Positions 46,498 through 54,750 of a stretch of 64,000 bases of DNA are shown here, in pieces. The notes under the pieces are model-generated. The model made no database searches and was not told the origin of the DNA. It saw only the letters and a list, made by a program, of their open reading frames with translations. A program made the translations under genes and the position numbers. Position 1 is the first letter of the stretch, and every line of letters starts with the position of its first letter. The DNA is taken from assembly GCF_001022965.1 (NCBI RefSeq), contig NZ_LECZ01000023.1, positions 62,001 to 126,000 on the forward strand, read 5' to 3'. Source of the DNA: Enterobacter genomosp. O. GTDB taxonomy: Bacteria > Pseudomonadota > Gammaproteobacteria > Enterobacterales > Enterobacteriaceae.

Positions 46498-47274
46498 ATG
46501 TTCTTAATTATATTAATAAAATCGCTCATCATCGGCGGCCTGGTAGGCGTCGGTGTCGGGGCCGGGGCTGCACGCATGTTTCATGCGCCTACCACTCAGG
46601 GTATGGGCGCGTTTCGTACGTTGGGGGAACTGAACTCCTGCGAAGGGGACCCGGCGTCTCACTTCTCCTTTGGGTTAGGTTTCTTCTTTAACGCCTGGGC
46701 CTCTTCCGTGGCCGCAGGGGCTTTCACACAGGACGTTGACCACCGCATCATCCCGAACTGGGGTGCTGCTGCACTGATGATCAAAAACCGTAACGTCGGC
46801 GAAACGCTGCACGACCCGCGCAAAATGGCGATTGCCTGCGGCCTGATCGGCATGATTGTCGTGACCTTCCTTAACCTTACCGCCTCCTCCGTACCGGCTG
46901 CGCTTCAGGTCACCGCCGTGAAGGTGCTGGTGCCGGCGGCAAACCTGCTGGTCAACACCGTGATGCCAGTTATCTTCTGGCTGGCGGCCATCGACGCGGG
47001 TAAAAAATCGGGCTTCTGGGCGACCATTTTCGGCGGCGCAGCGCAGCTGATTATGGGCAACGCCGTACCGGGTCTGGTGCTGGGGATCCTGATCGGTAAA
47101 GGCGTGGAAGAGAGCGGCTGGAACCACGTCACTAAGGTGATGATGGCGGCTATCGTCCTGCTGTTCGTGCTGAGCGGCTTCTTCCGCGGCTTCGACATGA
47201 AGATGATCGAATCCTTCCATCTGACCGTGCCGAACTGGCTCGACATGATCCACAACTCGCTCAGCGGTAAATAA
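46498..47274 (+). CDS. DUF4311-family multi-pass membrane protein
   Basis: 258 residues beginning MFLIILIKSLIIGGLVGVGVGAG. About six hydrophobic segments (roughly 4-24, 62-80, 108-130, 140-165, 172-200, 210-228). Conserved polar parts between them (MFHAPTTQGMGAFRTLGELNSC; DVDHRIIPNWGAA) could line a binding site. With DUF4310 it is the likely membrane translocator of this operon. I cannot place it in a named transporter superfamily. Confidence 0.78.
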   Translation: MFLIILIKSLIIGGLVGVGVGAGAARMFHAPTTQGMGAFRTLGELNSCEGDPASHFSFGLGFFFNAWASSVAAGAFTQDVDHRIIPNWGAAALMIKNRNVGETLHDPRKMAIACGLIGMIVVTFLNLTASSVPAALQVTAVKVLVPAANLLVNTVMPVIFWLAAIDAGKKSGFWATIFGGAAQLIMGNAVPGLVLGILIGKGVEESGWNHVTKVMMAAIVLLFVLSGFFRGFDMKMIESFHLTVPNWLDMIHNSLSGK

Positions 47275-47287
47275 CAGGAGCCTCTAA

Positions 47288-47929
47288 ATGGAACAGAATA
47301 AAGGTTTTTGGTATGCCGACTGGTCGTTCCCGATCTTCGTTGGCCTGCTCTCCTCCGGCGTGTTTGCCGGGACGCACATGTACTACCTCTACGGCATCGG
47401 CGCGTTTAACGAAGTGGCCTTCGTGGCGATGCTGAAAGCGGGGATTGATACCGGGGTCTACGGCGCGGTCGCGGCGTTCGGCGCAAGCTTCCTGTTCGCC
47501 CGCATTATCGAAGGCTCGCTGGTCGGTATCCTGGATATCGGCGGGGCGATCCAGACCGGCGTCGGTCTTGGCGTTCCGGCGCTGCTGCTGGGCGCGGGGA
47601 TCATGTTCCCGGTGACCAACTTCATTGCCGCCCTGATTACCGGCCTGGTGATTGGCCTGGCGATTGGCTACGTCATTATCCTGGCGCGTAAGTTCACCAT
47701 CAATCAGAGCAACTCCACCTACGGTGCAGATGTGATGATGGGCGCGGGTAACGCCTCCGGCCGCTTCCTCGGGCCGTTGATTATCCTCAGCGCCATGACC
47801 GCCTCCATTCCGATTGGCGTCGGTTCTCTGCTGGGCGCACTGCTGTTCTACATCTGGCAGAAGCCGATTACCGGCGGTGCCATTCTCGGTGCCATGCTGT
47901 TGGGCTGGCTGTTCCCGGTCGCCCTTTAA
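47288..47929 (+). CDS. DUF4310-family multi-pass membrane protein
   Basis: 213 residues beginning MEQNKGFWYADWSFPIFVGLLSSG. About six hydrophobic segments with glycine-rich helices (LVGILDIGGAIQTGVGLGVPALLLGAG; MMGAGNASGRFLGPLIILSAM). It follows DUF4311 by 13 bases with AGGAG. The two probably form a heteromeric permease. A GC stem-loop lies between this gene and the enzyme genes. Confidence 0.78.
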   Translation: MEQNKGFWYADWSFPIFVGLLSSGVFAGTHMYYLYGIGAFNEVAFVAMLKAGIDTGVYGAVAAFGASFLFARIIEGSLVGILDIGGAIQTGVGLGVPALLLGAGIMFPVTNFIAALITGLVIGLAIGYVIILARKFTINQSNSTYGADVMMGAGNASGRFLGPLIILSAMTASIPIGVGSLLGALLFYIWQKPITGGAILGAMLLGWLFPVAL

Positions 47930-47934
47930 TACCC

Positions 47935-47954
47935 GCGGGCGCTCAGGCGCCCGC
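47935..47954 (+). other. Intercistronic stem-loop dividing transport and enzyme genes
   Basis: GCGGGCGC-TCAG-GCGCCCGC is a perfect 8-bp stem with a 4-base loop and only a weak T-run (CTTA). It may be an mRNA-stabilising or partial-termination hairpin giving unequal expression of the two halves. Confidence 0.6.
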
Positions 47955-47971
47955 CTTATCAGGAGATCCTC

Positions 47972-49105
47972 ATGTTTGATTTACTCCTGCGCCGCGCGCG
48001 CCTTGCCGACGATACTCTGACCGATATCGCCATCCAGGACGGGAAGATTGCGGCGCTGGGCGACATTGACGCTCCCGCCAGCAAAACGGTTGAGCTGAAC
48101 GGCAACGTATTCGTTAGCGCAGGCTGGATTGACTCCCACGTCCACTGCTACCCGAACTCCCCGATTTACCACGACGAACCGGACAGCGTCGGCATCGCCA
48201 CCGGCGTTACCTCCGTAGTGGATGCAGGCAGCACCGGTGCCGACGACGTAGACGATTTCTATGAAATCACCCGTGAAGCGACAACCGACGTCTTTGCCCT
48301 GCTGAACATCTCCCGCGTGGGGCTGATTGCCCAGAACGAGCTGGCCAACATGGCGAATATCGACGCCGACGCGGTCAAACAGGCGGTTAAACGTCACCCC
48401 GATTTTATCGTTGGCCTGAAAGCGCGCATGAGCAGCAGCGTGGTCGGTGAAAACGGCATCACGCCGCTGGAGCGCGCCAAAGCCATTCAGAAAGAGAACG
48501 GCGACCTGCCGCTGATGGTGCACATCGGCAACAACCCGCCGAACCTCGATGAAATTGCCGAGCTGCTGAGCTCGGGCGACATCATCACCCACTGCTATAA
48601 CGGCAAGCCCAACCGCATTCTGACGCCCTCCGGCGAGCTGCGCGCCTCCATTACGTCTGCGCTGAAGCGCGGCGTGCGTCTGGACGTCGGCCACGGCACC
48701 GCGAGCTTCAGCTTTGAGGTGGCGAAACGCGCCATCGCGATGGGCATTCTGCCGCACACCATCAGCTCGGATATCTACTGCCGCAACCGCATTAACGGCC
48801 CGGTGGGCTCGCTGGCGAGCGTGATGTCGAAGTTTCTCGCCATCGGCATGTCATTGCCGCAGGTGATTGACTGCGTAACCGCGAACGCCGCCGATGGGCT
48901 GCGCCTGACGCGCAAAGGCCGCATTCAGCCGGGCCTCGACGCTGACCTGACGCTGTTTACGGTTAAACGCCAGCCGACGCTGCTGACGGATGCCGAAAAC
49001 GACAGCCTGCAGGCTGAACATATTCTGGTGCCGCTTGCCGCGATCCGCGCGGGCAAGGGCTACATGACCGAACAAGGGAGCACGGAACATGCCTTCGATT
49101 TATGA
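47972..49105 (+). CDS. Amidohydrolase/deacetylase-family metallohydrolase
   Basis: 377 residues of the amidohydrolase superfamily (EF_0837/AHA_3915-type). Metal ligands are visible: H56 and H58 (DSHVHCY), K150 (GLKARM, the carboxylated lysine position), H184 (VHIG), H207 (THCYNG) and D267 (SSDI). The N-terminal beta-sandwich strands (MFDLLLRRARL) are typical. Cytoplasmic. In this operon it may remove an acyl group from an N-acylated amino sugar acid before deamination; the actual substrate is unknown. AGGAGATCCTC precedes the ATG. It overlaps the next gene by 17 bases. Confidence 0.85.
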   Translation: MFDLLLRRARLADDTLTDIAIQDGKIAALGDIDAPASKTVELNGNVFVSAGWIDSHVHCYPNSPIYHDEPDSVGIATGVTSVVDAGSTGADDVDDFYEITREATTDVFALLNISRVGLIAQNELANMANIDADAVKQAVKRHPDFIVGLKARMSSSVVGENGITPLERAKAIQKENGDLPLMVHIGNNPPNLDEIAELLSSGDIITHCYNGKPNRILTPSGELRASITSALKRGVRLDVGHGTASFSFEVAKRAIAMGILPHTISSDIYCRNRINGPVGSLASVMSKFLAIGMSLPQVIDCVTANAADGLRLTRKGRIQPGLDADLTLFTVKRQPTLLTDAENDSLQAEHILVPLAAIRAGKGYMTEQGSTEHAFDL

Positions 49106-50207
49106 GAAGTACAACTTAAAGCAGGTTATCAACACCTCTGGCCGCATGACGGCGCTGGGTGTCTCCACGCCGCGCCCGGAAGTGGTTCAGGCGGCGATGG
49201 ACGGCATGAATCACTATTTTGAGATGAAGGATCTGGTCAACAAAACCGGGGAATACATCGCGAAGCTGCTGGACGTGGAAGGGGCAACGGTGGTCTCGTG
49301 CGCGTCGGCGGGCATTGCCCAGTCCGTGGCGGCGATGCTGGTGAAAGACAGCGACTGGCTGCTGGAAAACCTGCACGTCACGCCGGTTGAGAACAACGAG
49401 ATCGTCCTGCCGAAAGGCCACAACGTTAACTTCGGCGCGCCGGTGGGCACCATGGTGGCGCTGGGCGGCGGTAAGCTGGTGGAAGCGGGCTACGCCAACG
49501 AATGCTCCGCCGATCAGCTGGCGGCGGCGATCACCCCACGCACCGCGGCGATCCTCTACATTAAATCTCACCACTGCGTGCAGAAAAGCATGCTCAGCGT
49601 TGAGCAGGCGGCAGTGGTCGCGCGTAAGCACGATCTCCCGCTGATCGTCGACGCGGCAGCGGAAGAAGATCTGCATACCTACTACCGATCCGGCGCCGAT
49701 CTGGTGATCTACAGCGGCGCGAAGGCAATTGAAGGGCCAACCAGCGGGCTGGTGATCGGCAGGACCCAGTACGTCGAGTGGGTGAAGCGCCAGACGGCGG
49801 GCATAGGCCGCGCGATGAAGGTGGGTAAAGAGGGCATTCTTGGCCTGACCTGCGCCATCGAACATTACCTGACGGCGACCAAAGAGAGCGGTGCAGAGAT
49901 GGTGGCGAAGATGACGCCGTTTATCGACGCGCTTAATACCCTGAACGGCGTCACCGCGCGCGTGGTCTGGGACAGCGCCGGACGCGACATCGCGCGCACC
50001 GAGATTAAGTTTGATGAAGCTACTACCGGCGTTGGCACCGGCGAGCTGGTGAACGCGCTCAAGCAGGGCGAATACGCCATTTATTTCCGCGGCTACAAGG
50101 CCAACGAAGGGATTATCGAAGCGGACGTGCGCAGCGTAAACGCAGACCAGCTGAACATCGTGTACCGCCGCATTAGCGAAGTGTTAGGACAGGAGAAAAA
50201 AGCATGA
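49089..50207 (+). CDS. DgaE-family PLP-dependent ammonia lyase
   Basis: 372 residues of the SelA/DgaE-like PLP fold. K212 in IYSGAKAIEGPTSG is the likely PLP lysine and D188 (LIVDAAAE) the usual ring-contact aspartate. The Salmonella DgaE homologue converts D-glucosaminate-6-phosphate to 2-keto-3-deoxy-6-phosphogluconate plus ammonia; a similar reaction is inferred here. It overlaps the metallohydrolase by 17 bases and the aldolase by 4, so the three are translated as a coupled set. Confidence 0.85.
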   Translation: MPSIYEKYNLKQVINTSGRMTALGVSTPRPEVVQAAMDGMNHYFEMKDLVNKTGEYIAKLLDVEGATVVSCASAGIAQSVAAMLVKDSDWLLENLHVTPVENNEIVLPKGHNVNFGAPVGTMVALGGGKLVEAGYANECSADQLAAAITPRTAAILYIKSHHCVQKSMLSVEQAAVVARKHDLPLIVDAAAEEDLHTYYRSGADLVIYSGAKAIEGPTSGLVIGRTQYVEWVKRQTAGIGRAMKVGKEGILGLTCAIEHYLTATKESGAEMVAKMTPFIDALNTLNGVTARVVWDSAGRDIARTEIKFDEATTGVGTGELVNALKQGEYAIYFRGYKANEGIIEADVRSVNADQLNIVYRRISEVLGQEKKA

Positions 50208-50944
50208 AACTGACCCCCAATTTTTACCGTGACCGCGTCTGTCTGAACGTGCTGGCAGGCTCCAAAGCCAACGCCAGCGCCATTTACGAGGCGGCGGAAG
50301 GTCATGTGCTGGTGGGCGTGCTCTCCAAAAATTACCCGGACGTGGACAGCGCCGTCGCCGATATGCGTGAATACGCCGCCCTGATTGATAACGCGCTCTC
50401 TGTGGGCCTGGGCGCGGGCGACCCGAACCAGTCGGCGATGGTGAGCGAAATCTCCCGCCAGGTGCAGCCCCAGCACGTTAACCAGGTCTTTACCGGCGTC
50501 GCCACCAGCCGCGCGCTGCTGGGGCAAAACGACTCCGTGGTCAACGGTCTGGTCTCTCCGACCGGCACCGTCGGCATGGTGAAAATCTCCACCGGCCCGC
50601 TGAGCAGCGCGGCACCGGACGGCATCGTGCCGGTTGAAACCGCGATTGCCCTGCTGAAAGATTTCGGCGGCAGTTCCATCAAATACTTCCCGATGGGCGG
50701 CCTCAAGTGCCGTGACGAGTATAAAGCGGTGGCGGAAGCCTGCGCCCGTCACGACTTCTGGCTGGAACCGACCGGAGGTATCGATCTGGAAAACTTTGAG
50801 GAGATCCTGCAGATCGCCCTGGACGCGGGGGTGAGCAAAATCATCCCGCATATCTACAGCTCGATTATCGACAAAGCCAGCGGCGACACGCGGCCAGAAG
50901 ACGTGCGTACGCTGCTGGCGATGACGAAGAAGCTGGTGAAGTAA
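50204..50944 (+). CDS. KDGP aldolase-family protein (DgaF-like)
   Basis: 246 residues beginning MKLTPNFYRDRVCLNVLAGS, of the family related to DgaF (EF_0839/AHA_3917-type). DgaF cleaves 2-keto-3-deoxy-6-phosphogluconate to pyruvate and glyceraldehyde-3-phosphate. Conserved features include SIKYFPMGGLKCRDEY with a lysine suitable for Schiff-base formation and a TGGIDLEN phosphate-binding segment. The ATGA overlap with the lyase gene supports consecutive steps. Confidence 0.85.
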   Translation: MKLTPNFYRDRVCLNVLAGSKANASAIYEAAEGHVLVGVLSKNYPDVDSAVADMREYAALIDNALSVGLGAGDPNQSAMVSEISRQVQPQHVNQVFTGVATSRALLGQNDSVVNGLVSPTGTVGMVKISTGPLSSAAPDGIVPVETAIALLKDFGGSSIKYFPMGGLKCRDEYKAVAEACARHDFWLEPTGGIDLENFEEILQIALDAGVSKIIPHIYSSIIDKASGDTRPEDVRTLLAMTKKLVK

Positions 50945-50948
50945 ACCT

Positions 50949-51028
50949 GCCCCTCACCCTAACCCTCTCCCACAGGGAGAGGGAACCTTTACCCCCTCTC
51001 CCTGTGGGAGAGGGCCGGGGTGAGGGGA
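50949..51028. repeat. GC-rich palindromic intergenic repeat (CCCTCTCCC family), copies 4a and 4b
   Basis: Two units in inverted orientation: CCCCTCACCCTAACCCTCTCCC with its partner arm, then CCCTCTCCC...GGGAGAGGGCCGGGGTGAGGGG. They lie between the aldolase and lactonase genes and could limit readthrough into the latter. Confidence 0.75.
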
Positions 51029-51058
51029 AACACACCGCACTCACCTGAAGGAGCCACC

Positions 51059-52195
51059 ATGCACACCCGTAACCTGCTTGTTGCTTCACTCTCTTTACTT
51101 GCTACCGCCGCAGTCGCCCAGACGCAGTACGCCTGGGTGGGCACCTACAACCCCAACGGTGAAGGGCTGTACCGCTTTACCGTTGACCCACAAAGCGGCG
51201 CGCTCGGCAATAAAACGCTGGTGAGCAAGCTGCCGAACGCCGCGCAGCTGGCCGTCTCGCACGACGGCAAAACGCTCTACCTGGCAAGCGAGGTGGAGCA
51301 GGGCGTGGTGCAGGCGCTGCGGGTGGGGGATAACGGTGAGCTGAGCGAGCTAAACCAGGCGGCCTCCGGCGGCGCGGGGCCGGTGTATCTATCGCTGACG
51401 CCGAACGGACAGCACCTGCTGGTGGCCAACTACGTCAGCGGCTCGATCGCGGTGCTGCCTGTCAAGGCAGACGGCAGCCTGGGTGACGCCACGGACAAGC
51501 ACCAGGATCAGGGTCAGCCGGGTGCGGCAAAACCGGAAGCCGCTGCGGAGGGCAGCTTCGCCATCAGCGATCACAACGGCCCCCACGCGCACATGATCGC
51601 CGCCGATCCGAGCGGCAAGTACGTATTTTCTACCGATCTGGGGCTGGATCGTATCTACCAGTACCGCTTTGACGATCGAACCGGCAAGCTGACGCCGAAC
51701 GATCCGCCGTTTATCAGCGCCTCCTCAAAAGGAGCCGGGCCGCGCCACTTTGTCTTTACGCCGAAGGGCGATGCCCTGTGGCTGATTAACGAAGAGGCGT
51801 CTACGCTCACCCACTATGCGGTGGGGGCAAACGGCACCCTGAAAGAGGGCAAAACGGTTTCCGCCCTGCCAACGGGTTACAAAGGCACCAGCTTTGCTGC
51901 CGGGCTGGCGTTAAGCGCCGACGGAAAGCAGCTGTATGTGGCTAACCGTTTGCATAACAGCATCGGGCACTTTACCGTAACAGCGGAGGGCACGCTGACG
52001 CATCAGGACGATGTGTGGACGCGCGGTGATTACCCGCGCACCCTGACGCTCGACAAACAGGGGCGCTGGCTGTACGTCATGAACCAGCGGAGCGACAACA
52101 TTACCCGTTTCCGCGTCGGTCAGGACGGCAAGCTAAGCTTTGAGCCAGATTATACCCCGGTCGGAAGCCCATCCCAGATGGTCATTTCACCTTAA
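51059..52195 (+). CDS. Secreted lactonase-family (COG2706) beta-propeller protein
   Basis: 378 residues. A signal peptide (about 1-20, MHTRNLLVASLSLLATAAVA) precedes a seven-bladed propeller beginning QTQYAWVGTYNPNGEGLYRF, of the 6-phosphogluconolactonase/YbhE type, with recurring blade motifs such as VSHDGKTLYLASE and LSADGKQLYVANR. It is probably periplasmic, unlike cytoplasmic Pgl. There it could open an aldonolactone before uptake of the acid. GAAGGAGCCACC precedes the ATG. It lies in the operon after a double repeat. Confidence 0.85.
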   Translation: MHTRNLLVASLSLLATAAVAQTQYAWVGTYNPNGEGLYRFTVDPQSGALGNKTLVSKLPNAAQLAVSHDGKTLYLASEVEQGVVQALRVGDNGELSELNQAASGGAGPVYLSLTPNGQHLLVANYVSGSIAVLPVKADGSLGDATDKHQDQGQPGAAKPEAAAEGSFAISDHNGPHAHMIAADPSGKYVFSTDLGLDRIYQYRFDDRTGKLTPNDPPFISASSKGAGPRHFVFTPKGDALWLINEEASTLTHYAVGANGTLKEGKTVSALPTGYKGTSFAAGLALSADGKQLYVANRLHNSIGHFTVTAEGTLTHQDDVWTRGDYPRTLTLDKQGRWLYVMNQRSDNITRFRVGQDGKLSFEPDYTPVGSPSQMVISP

Positions 52196-52214
52196 GCCGT
52201 AAGAGGACAACGAC

Positions 52215-54125
52215 GTGCGATTCCCGAACCAACGTTTAGCGCAACTTTTCGATCTGTTGCAAAACGAGACGCTGCCGCAGGACGAGCTGGCGCAGCGGCT
52301 GTCGGTCTCCACGCGAACCGTCCGTGCGGATATCACCGCCCTTAACGCGCTGCTGGCAAGCCACGGCGCGCAGTTCATCCTGAGCCGGGGCAACGGCTAC
52401 CAGCTCAAAATTGAGGATGCCGAGCGCTATCAGCAGCTGCAGGCCTCTCACCCGCGCGCGCTGCGTATCCCGCGGACCGGGCCGGAGCGCGTGCATTATC
52501 TGGTGGTGCGTTTTCTCACCTCGGCGTTTTCCCTCAAGCTTGAGGATCTGGCGGACGAATGGTTCGTCAGCCGCGCCACGCTGCAAAGCGACATGGCGGA
52601 GGTGCGCGAGTGGTTCCACCGCTATAACCTGACGCTGGAAACCCGTCCGCGTCACGGGATGAAGCTGTTTGGCAGCGAGATGTCGACCCGCGCGTGCCTG
52701 ACCGATCTGCTCTGGGAACTGGCGCAGCAGGACAGCCTGAACCCGCTGGTGACGGACGTGGCGCTGAATGCGGGCGTGGCGGAGCAGATGGTGCCCGTGC
52801 TGCACGACGCGCTGACGCGTCATCACATTCGCCTGACCGATGAAGGCGAGCTGTTCCTGCGCCTGTACTGCGCGGTGTCGGTGCGCCGCATCAGCGAAGG
52901 TTACCCGCTGCCGGAGTTCCATGCCGAAGACGTGGAAGAGAACGTGCGCGAGGCGGCGAAGGATATCGCCGTGACTATCCAGCAGCTGGCGGGCAAAGCG
53001 CTTTCACCCTCGGAGGAGAGCTGGCTGTGCGTCCACATCGCCGCGCGGCAGATTCAGGAGATCGCGCCCAGCGCCATTAACGCCGATGATGACGAAGCGC
53101 TGGTCAACTACATCCTGCGCTACATCAACACCCACTATAACTACAACCTGCTCAGCGACGAACAGCTACACGCGGATCTGCTCACGCACATCAAAACCAT
53201 GATCACCCGCGTGCGGTATCAAATCATGATCCCGAACCCGCTGCTGGATAACATCAAGCAGCACTACCCGATGGCGTGGGACATGACGCTGGCGGCGGTG
53301 TCGAGCTGGGGCAAATACACGCCGTACGTGATCAGCGAAAACGAGATTGGCTTCCTGGTGCTGCACATCGGCGTTGGGCTTGAGCGCCACTACAACATCG
53401 GCTACCAGCGCCAGCCGCGCGTGCTGCTGGTGTGCGACGCCGGTAACGCCATGGTGCGCATGATTGAGGCGGTGCTGCAGCGCAAATACCCGCAAATTGA
53501 GATGACGCGCACCCTCACCCTGCGCGAGTACGAGCTGACCGAATCCATCAGCGAAGACTTTGTTATTTCCACCGCCCGCATCAGCGAAAAGTCGAAACCG
53601 GTGGTAACGATCGCCCCGTTCCCGACCGACTATCAGTTAGAGCAGATCGGCAAGCTGGTGCTGGTGGACCGCACCCGCCCGTGGATGCTGGATAAATACT
53701 TCGACGCGGCCCATTTCCGCATTATTGACACGCCCGTCGACCAGCAAACGCTGTTCCGCGAGCTGTGCGAACAGCTTGAAGAAGAAGGCTTTGTCGGTGA
53801 GGCGTTTCTGGATTCCGTCGTCGAGCGTGAAGCCATCGTCAGCACCATGCTCGGCGACGGCATCGCGCTGCCGCACTCCCTCGGCCTGCTGGCGCAAAAA
53901 ACGGTGGTCTACACCGTGCTCGCCCCGCACGGCGTCCAGTGGGGCGACGAAACCGCGCACGTCATCTTCCTGCTCGCCATCAGCAAAAGCGAATACGAAG
54001 AGGCGATGGCGATTTACGATATTTTCGTCACCTTCCTGCGCGAACGCGCGATGTCACGGCTCTGTAGCTGCGGAGATTTTGCCGAATTTAAGGCGGTGGC
54101 GATGGAGAGTTTGAGCCGGTTTTGA
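52215..54125 (+). CDS. PRD-containing regulator with EIIB- and EIIA-like domains (MtlR/BglG type)
   Basis: 636 residues. Order: helix-turn-helix (about 1-60, LPQDELAQRLSVSTRTVRADI), a second helix-turn-helix region (about 85-160), two PRDs (about 185-395), an EIIB-like domain (about 400-490, C407 in LLVCDAGNAM) and a C-terminal EIIA-type domain (about 500-636, H554 in IALPHSLG). Such proteins are phosphorylation-controlled activators. No RNA-antiterminator domain is evident. Start is GTG with AGAGGA upstream. It is last in the operon and ended by a terminator; the 20-bp palindrome upstream is the expected target. Confidence 0.88.
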   Translation: MRFPNQRLAQLFDLLQNETLPQDELAQRLSVSTRTVRADITALNALLASHGAQFILSRGNGYQLKIEDAERYQQLQASHPRALRIPRTGPERVHYLVVRFLTSAFSLKLEDLADEWFVSRATLQSDMAEVREWFHRYNLTLETRPRHGMKLFGSEMSTRACLTDLLWELAQQDSLNPLVTDVALNAGVAEQMVPVLHDALTRHHIRLTDEGELFLRLYCAVSVRRISEGYPLPEFHAEDVEENVREAAKDIAVTIQQLAGKALSPSEESWLCVHIAARQIQEIAPSAINADDDEALVNYILRYINTHYNYNLLSDEQLHADLLTHIKTMITRVRYQIMIPNPLLDNIKQHYPMAWDMTLAAVSSWGKYTPYVISENEIGFLVLHIGVGLERHYNIGYQRQPRVLLVCDAGNAMVRMIEAVLQRKYPQIEMTRTLTLREYELTESISEDFVISTARISEKSKPVVTIAPFPTDYQLEQIGKLVLVDRTRPWMLDKYFDAAHFRIIDTPVDQQTLFRELCEQLEEEGFVGEAFLDSVVEREAIVSTMLGDGIALPHSLGLLAQKTVVYTVLAPHGVQWGDETAHVIFLLAISKSEYEEAMAIYDIFVTFLRERAMSRLCSCGDFAEFKAVAMESLSRF

Positions 54126-54131
54126 GGTAAG

Positions 54132-54159
54132 GGCGGACGGATAGTATCCGCCTTTGTTT
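54132..54159 (+). terminator. Terminator of the sugar-acid operon
   Basis: Stem GGCGGA / TCCGCC (54132-54137, 54147-54152) then TTTGTTTA, right after the regulator stop codon. It runs up to the nrdG stop on the opposite strand. Confidence 0.8.
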
Positions 54160-54622
54160 AACGCAGATGATGCACAACCTGGTTGCTGCTGCCGCGCCAG
54201 ATTAGCGCCGGGTCTTTTAAATCCTGCACGAACTTGCCGTCGACCAGCACGTTAATCAGATCCACCACTTCCATTTGCTGCGCGTTCAGCTCATCCAGCC
54301 TATAGCCCGTCCAGACCCAGATGTCTTTTCCCGCACATTCGCGGCGAATGCGTTTTACCAGCTTCAGGATATCCGGCACGTTTTGCGGATGCAGCGGATC
54401 GCCGCCGGAGAGCGAAATCCCCTGACGCTTGATGCGCGTGTCGTTGAGGTCGTTGACGATCCGGTCTTCCATCTCGGCGGTAAACGGCATGCCGGAGTTC
54501 AGACGCCAGGTGCTTTTGTTGTAGCAGCCGGGGCATTCGTGCACGCAGCCTGAAACAAACAGGGTGCAGCGGGTGCCGGGGCCGTTAACGATGTCGACGG
54601 GGTAGTACTGGTGATATCGCAT
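54158..54622 (-). CDS. nrdG: Anaerobic ribonucleotide reductase-activating protein NrdG
   Basis: Radical-SAM activase that generates the glycyl radical on NrdD. The 154 residues equal E. coli NrdG. The cluster-binding motif is C-VHE-C-PG-C (SGCVHECPGCYNKS), followed by SLSGGDPLHPQNV, a SAM-binding segment. It is the downstream gene of the nrdD-nrdG operon, separated from nrdD by a 128-base gap holding a double repeat. Confidence 0.97.
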   Translation of the reverse strand: MRYHQYYPVDIVNGPGTRCTLFVSGCVHECPGCYNKSTWRLNSGMPFTAEMEDRIVNDLNDTRIKRQGISLSGGDPLHPQNVPDILKLVKRIRRECAGKDIWVWTGYRLDELNAQQMEVVDLINVLVDGKFVQDLKDPALIWRGSSNQVVHHLR

Positions 54623-54651
54623 AGAAAATGTCCAGAGAATGTGTGCGCGCT

Positions 54652-54734
54652 GATGCCCTCACCCCGGCCCTCTCCCACAGGGAGAGGGGGAAGAGTTCCC
54701 TCTCCCTTGAGGGAGAGGGGTAGGGTGAGGGGGA
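54652..54734. repeat. GC-rich palindromic intergenic repeat (CCCTCTCCC family), copies 5a and 5b
   Basis: Two inverted units: CCCTCACCCCGGCCCTCTCCC with its partner, and CCCTCTCCC...GGGAGAGGGGTAGGGTGAGGGG. They lie between nrdD and nrdG inside one operon and may stabilise the nrdD mRNA. Confidence 0.75.
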
Positions 54735-54750
54735 GAACCCGGCGAAGAAC

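Noticed and set aside
4897..54734. CRISPR-like repetition of the GC-rich units
   Set aside because: The copies are singly dispersed over 50 kb with no regular spacers and no cas genes.
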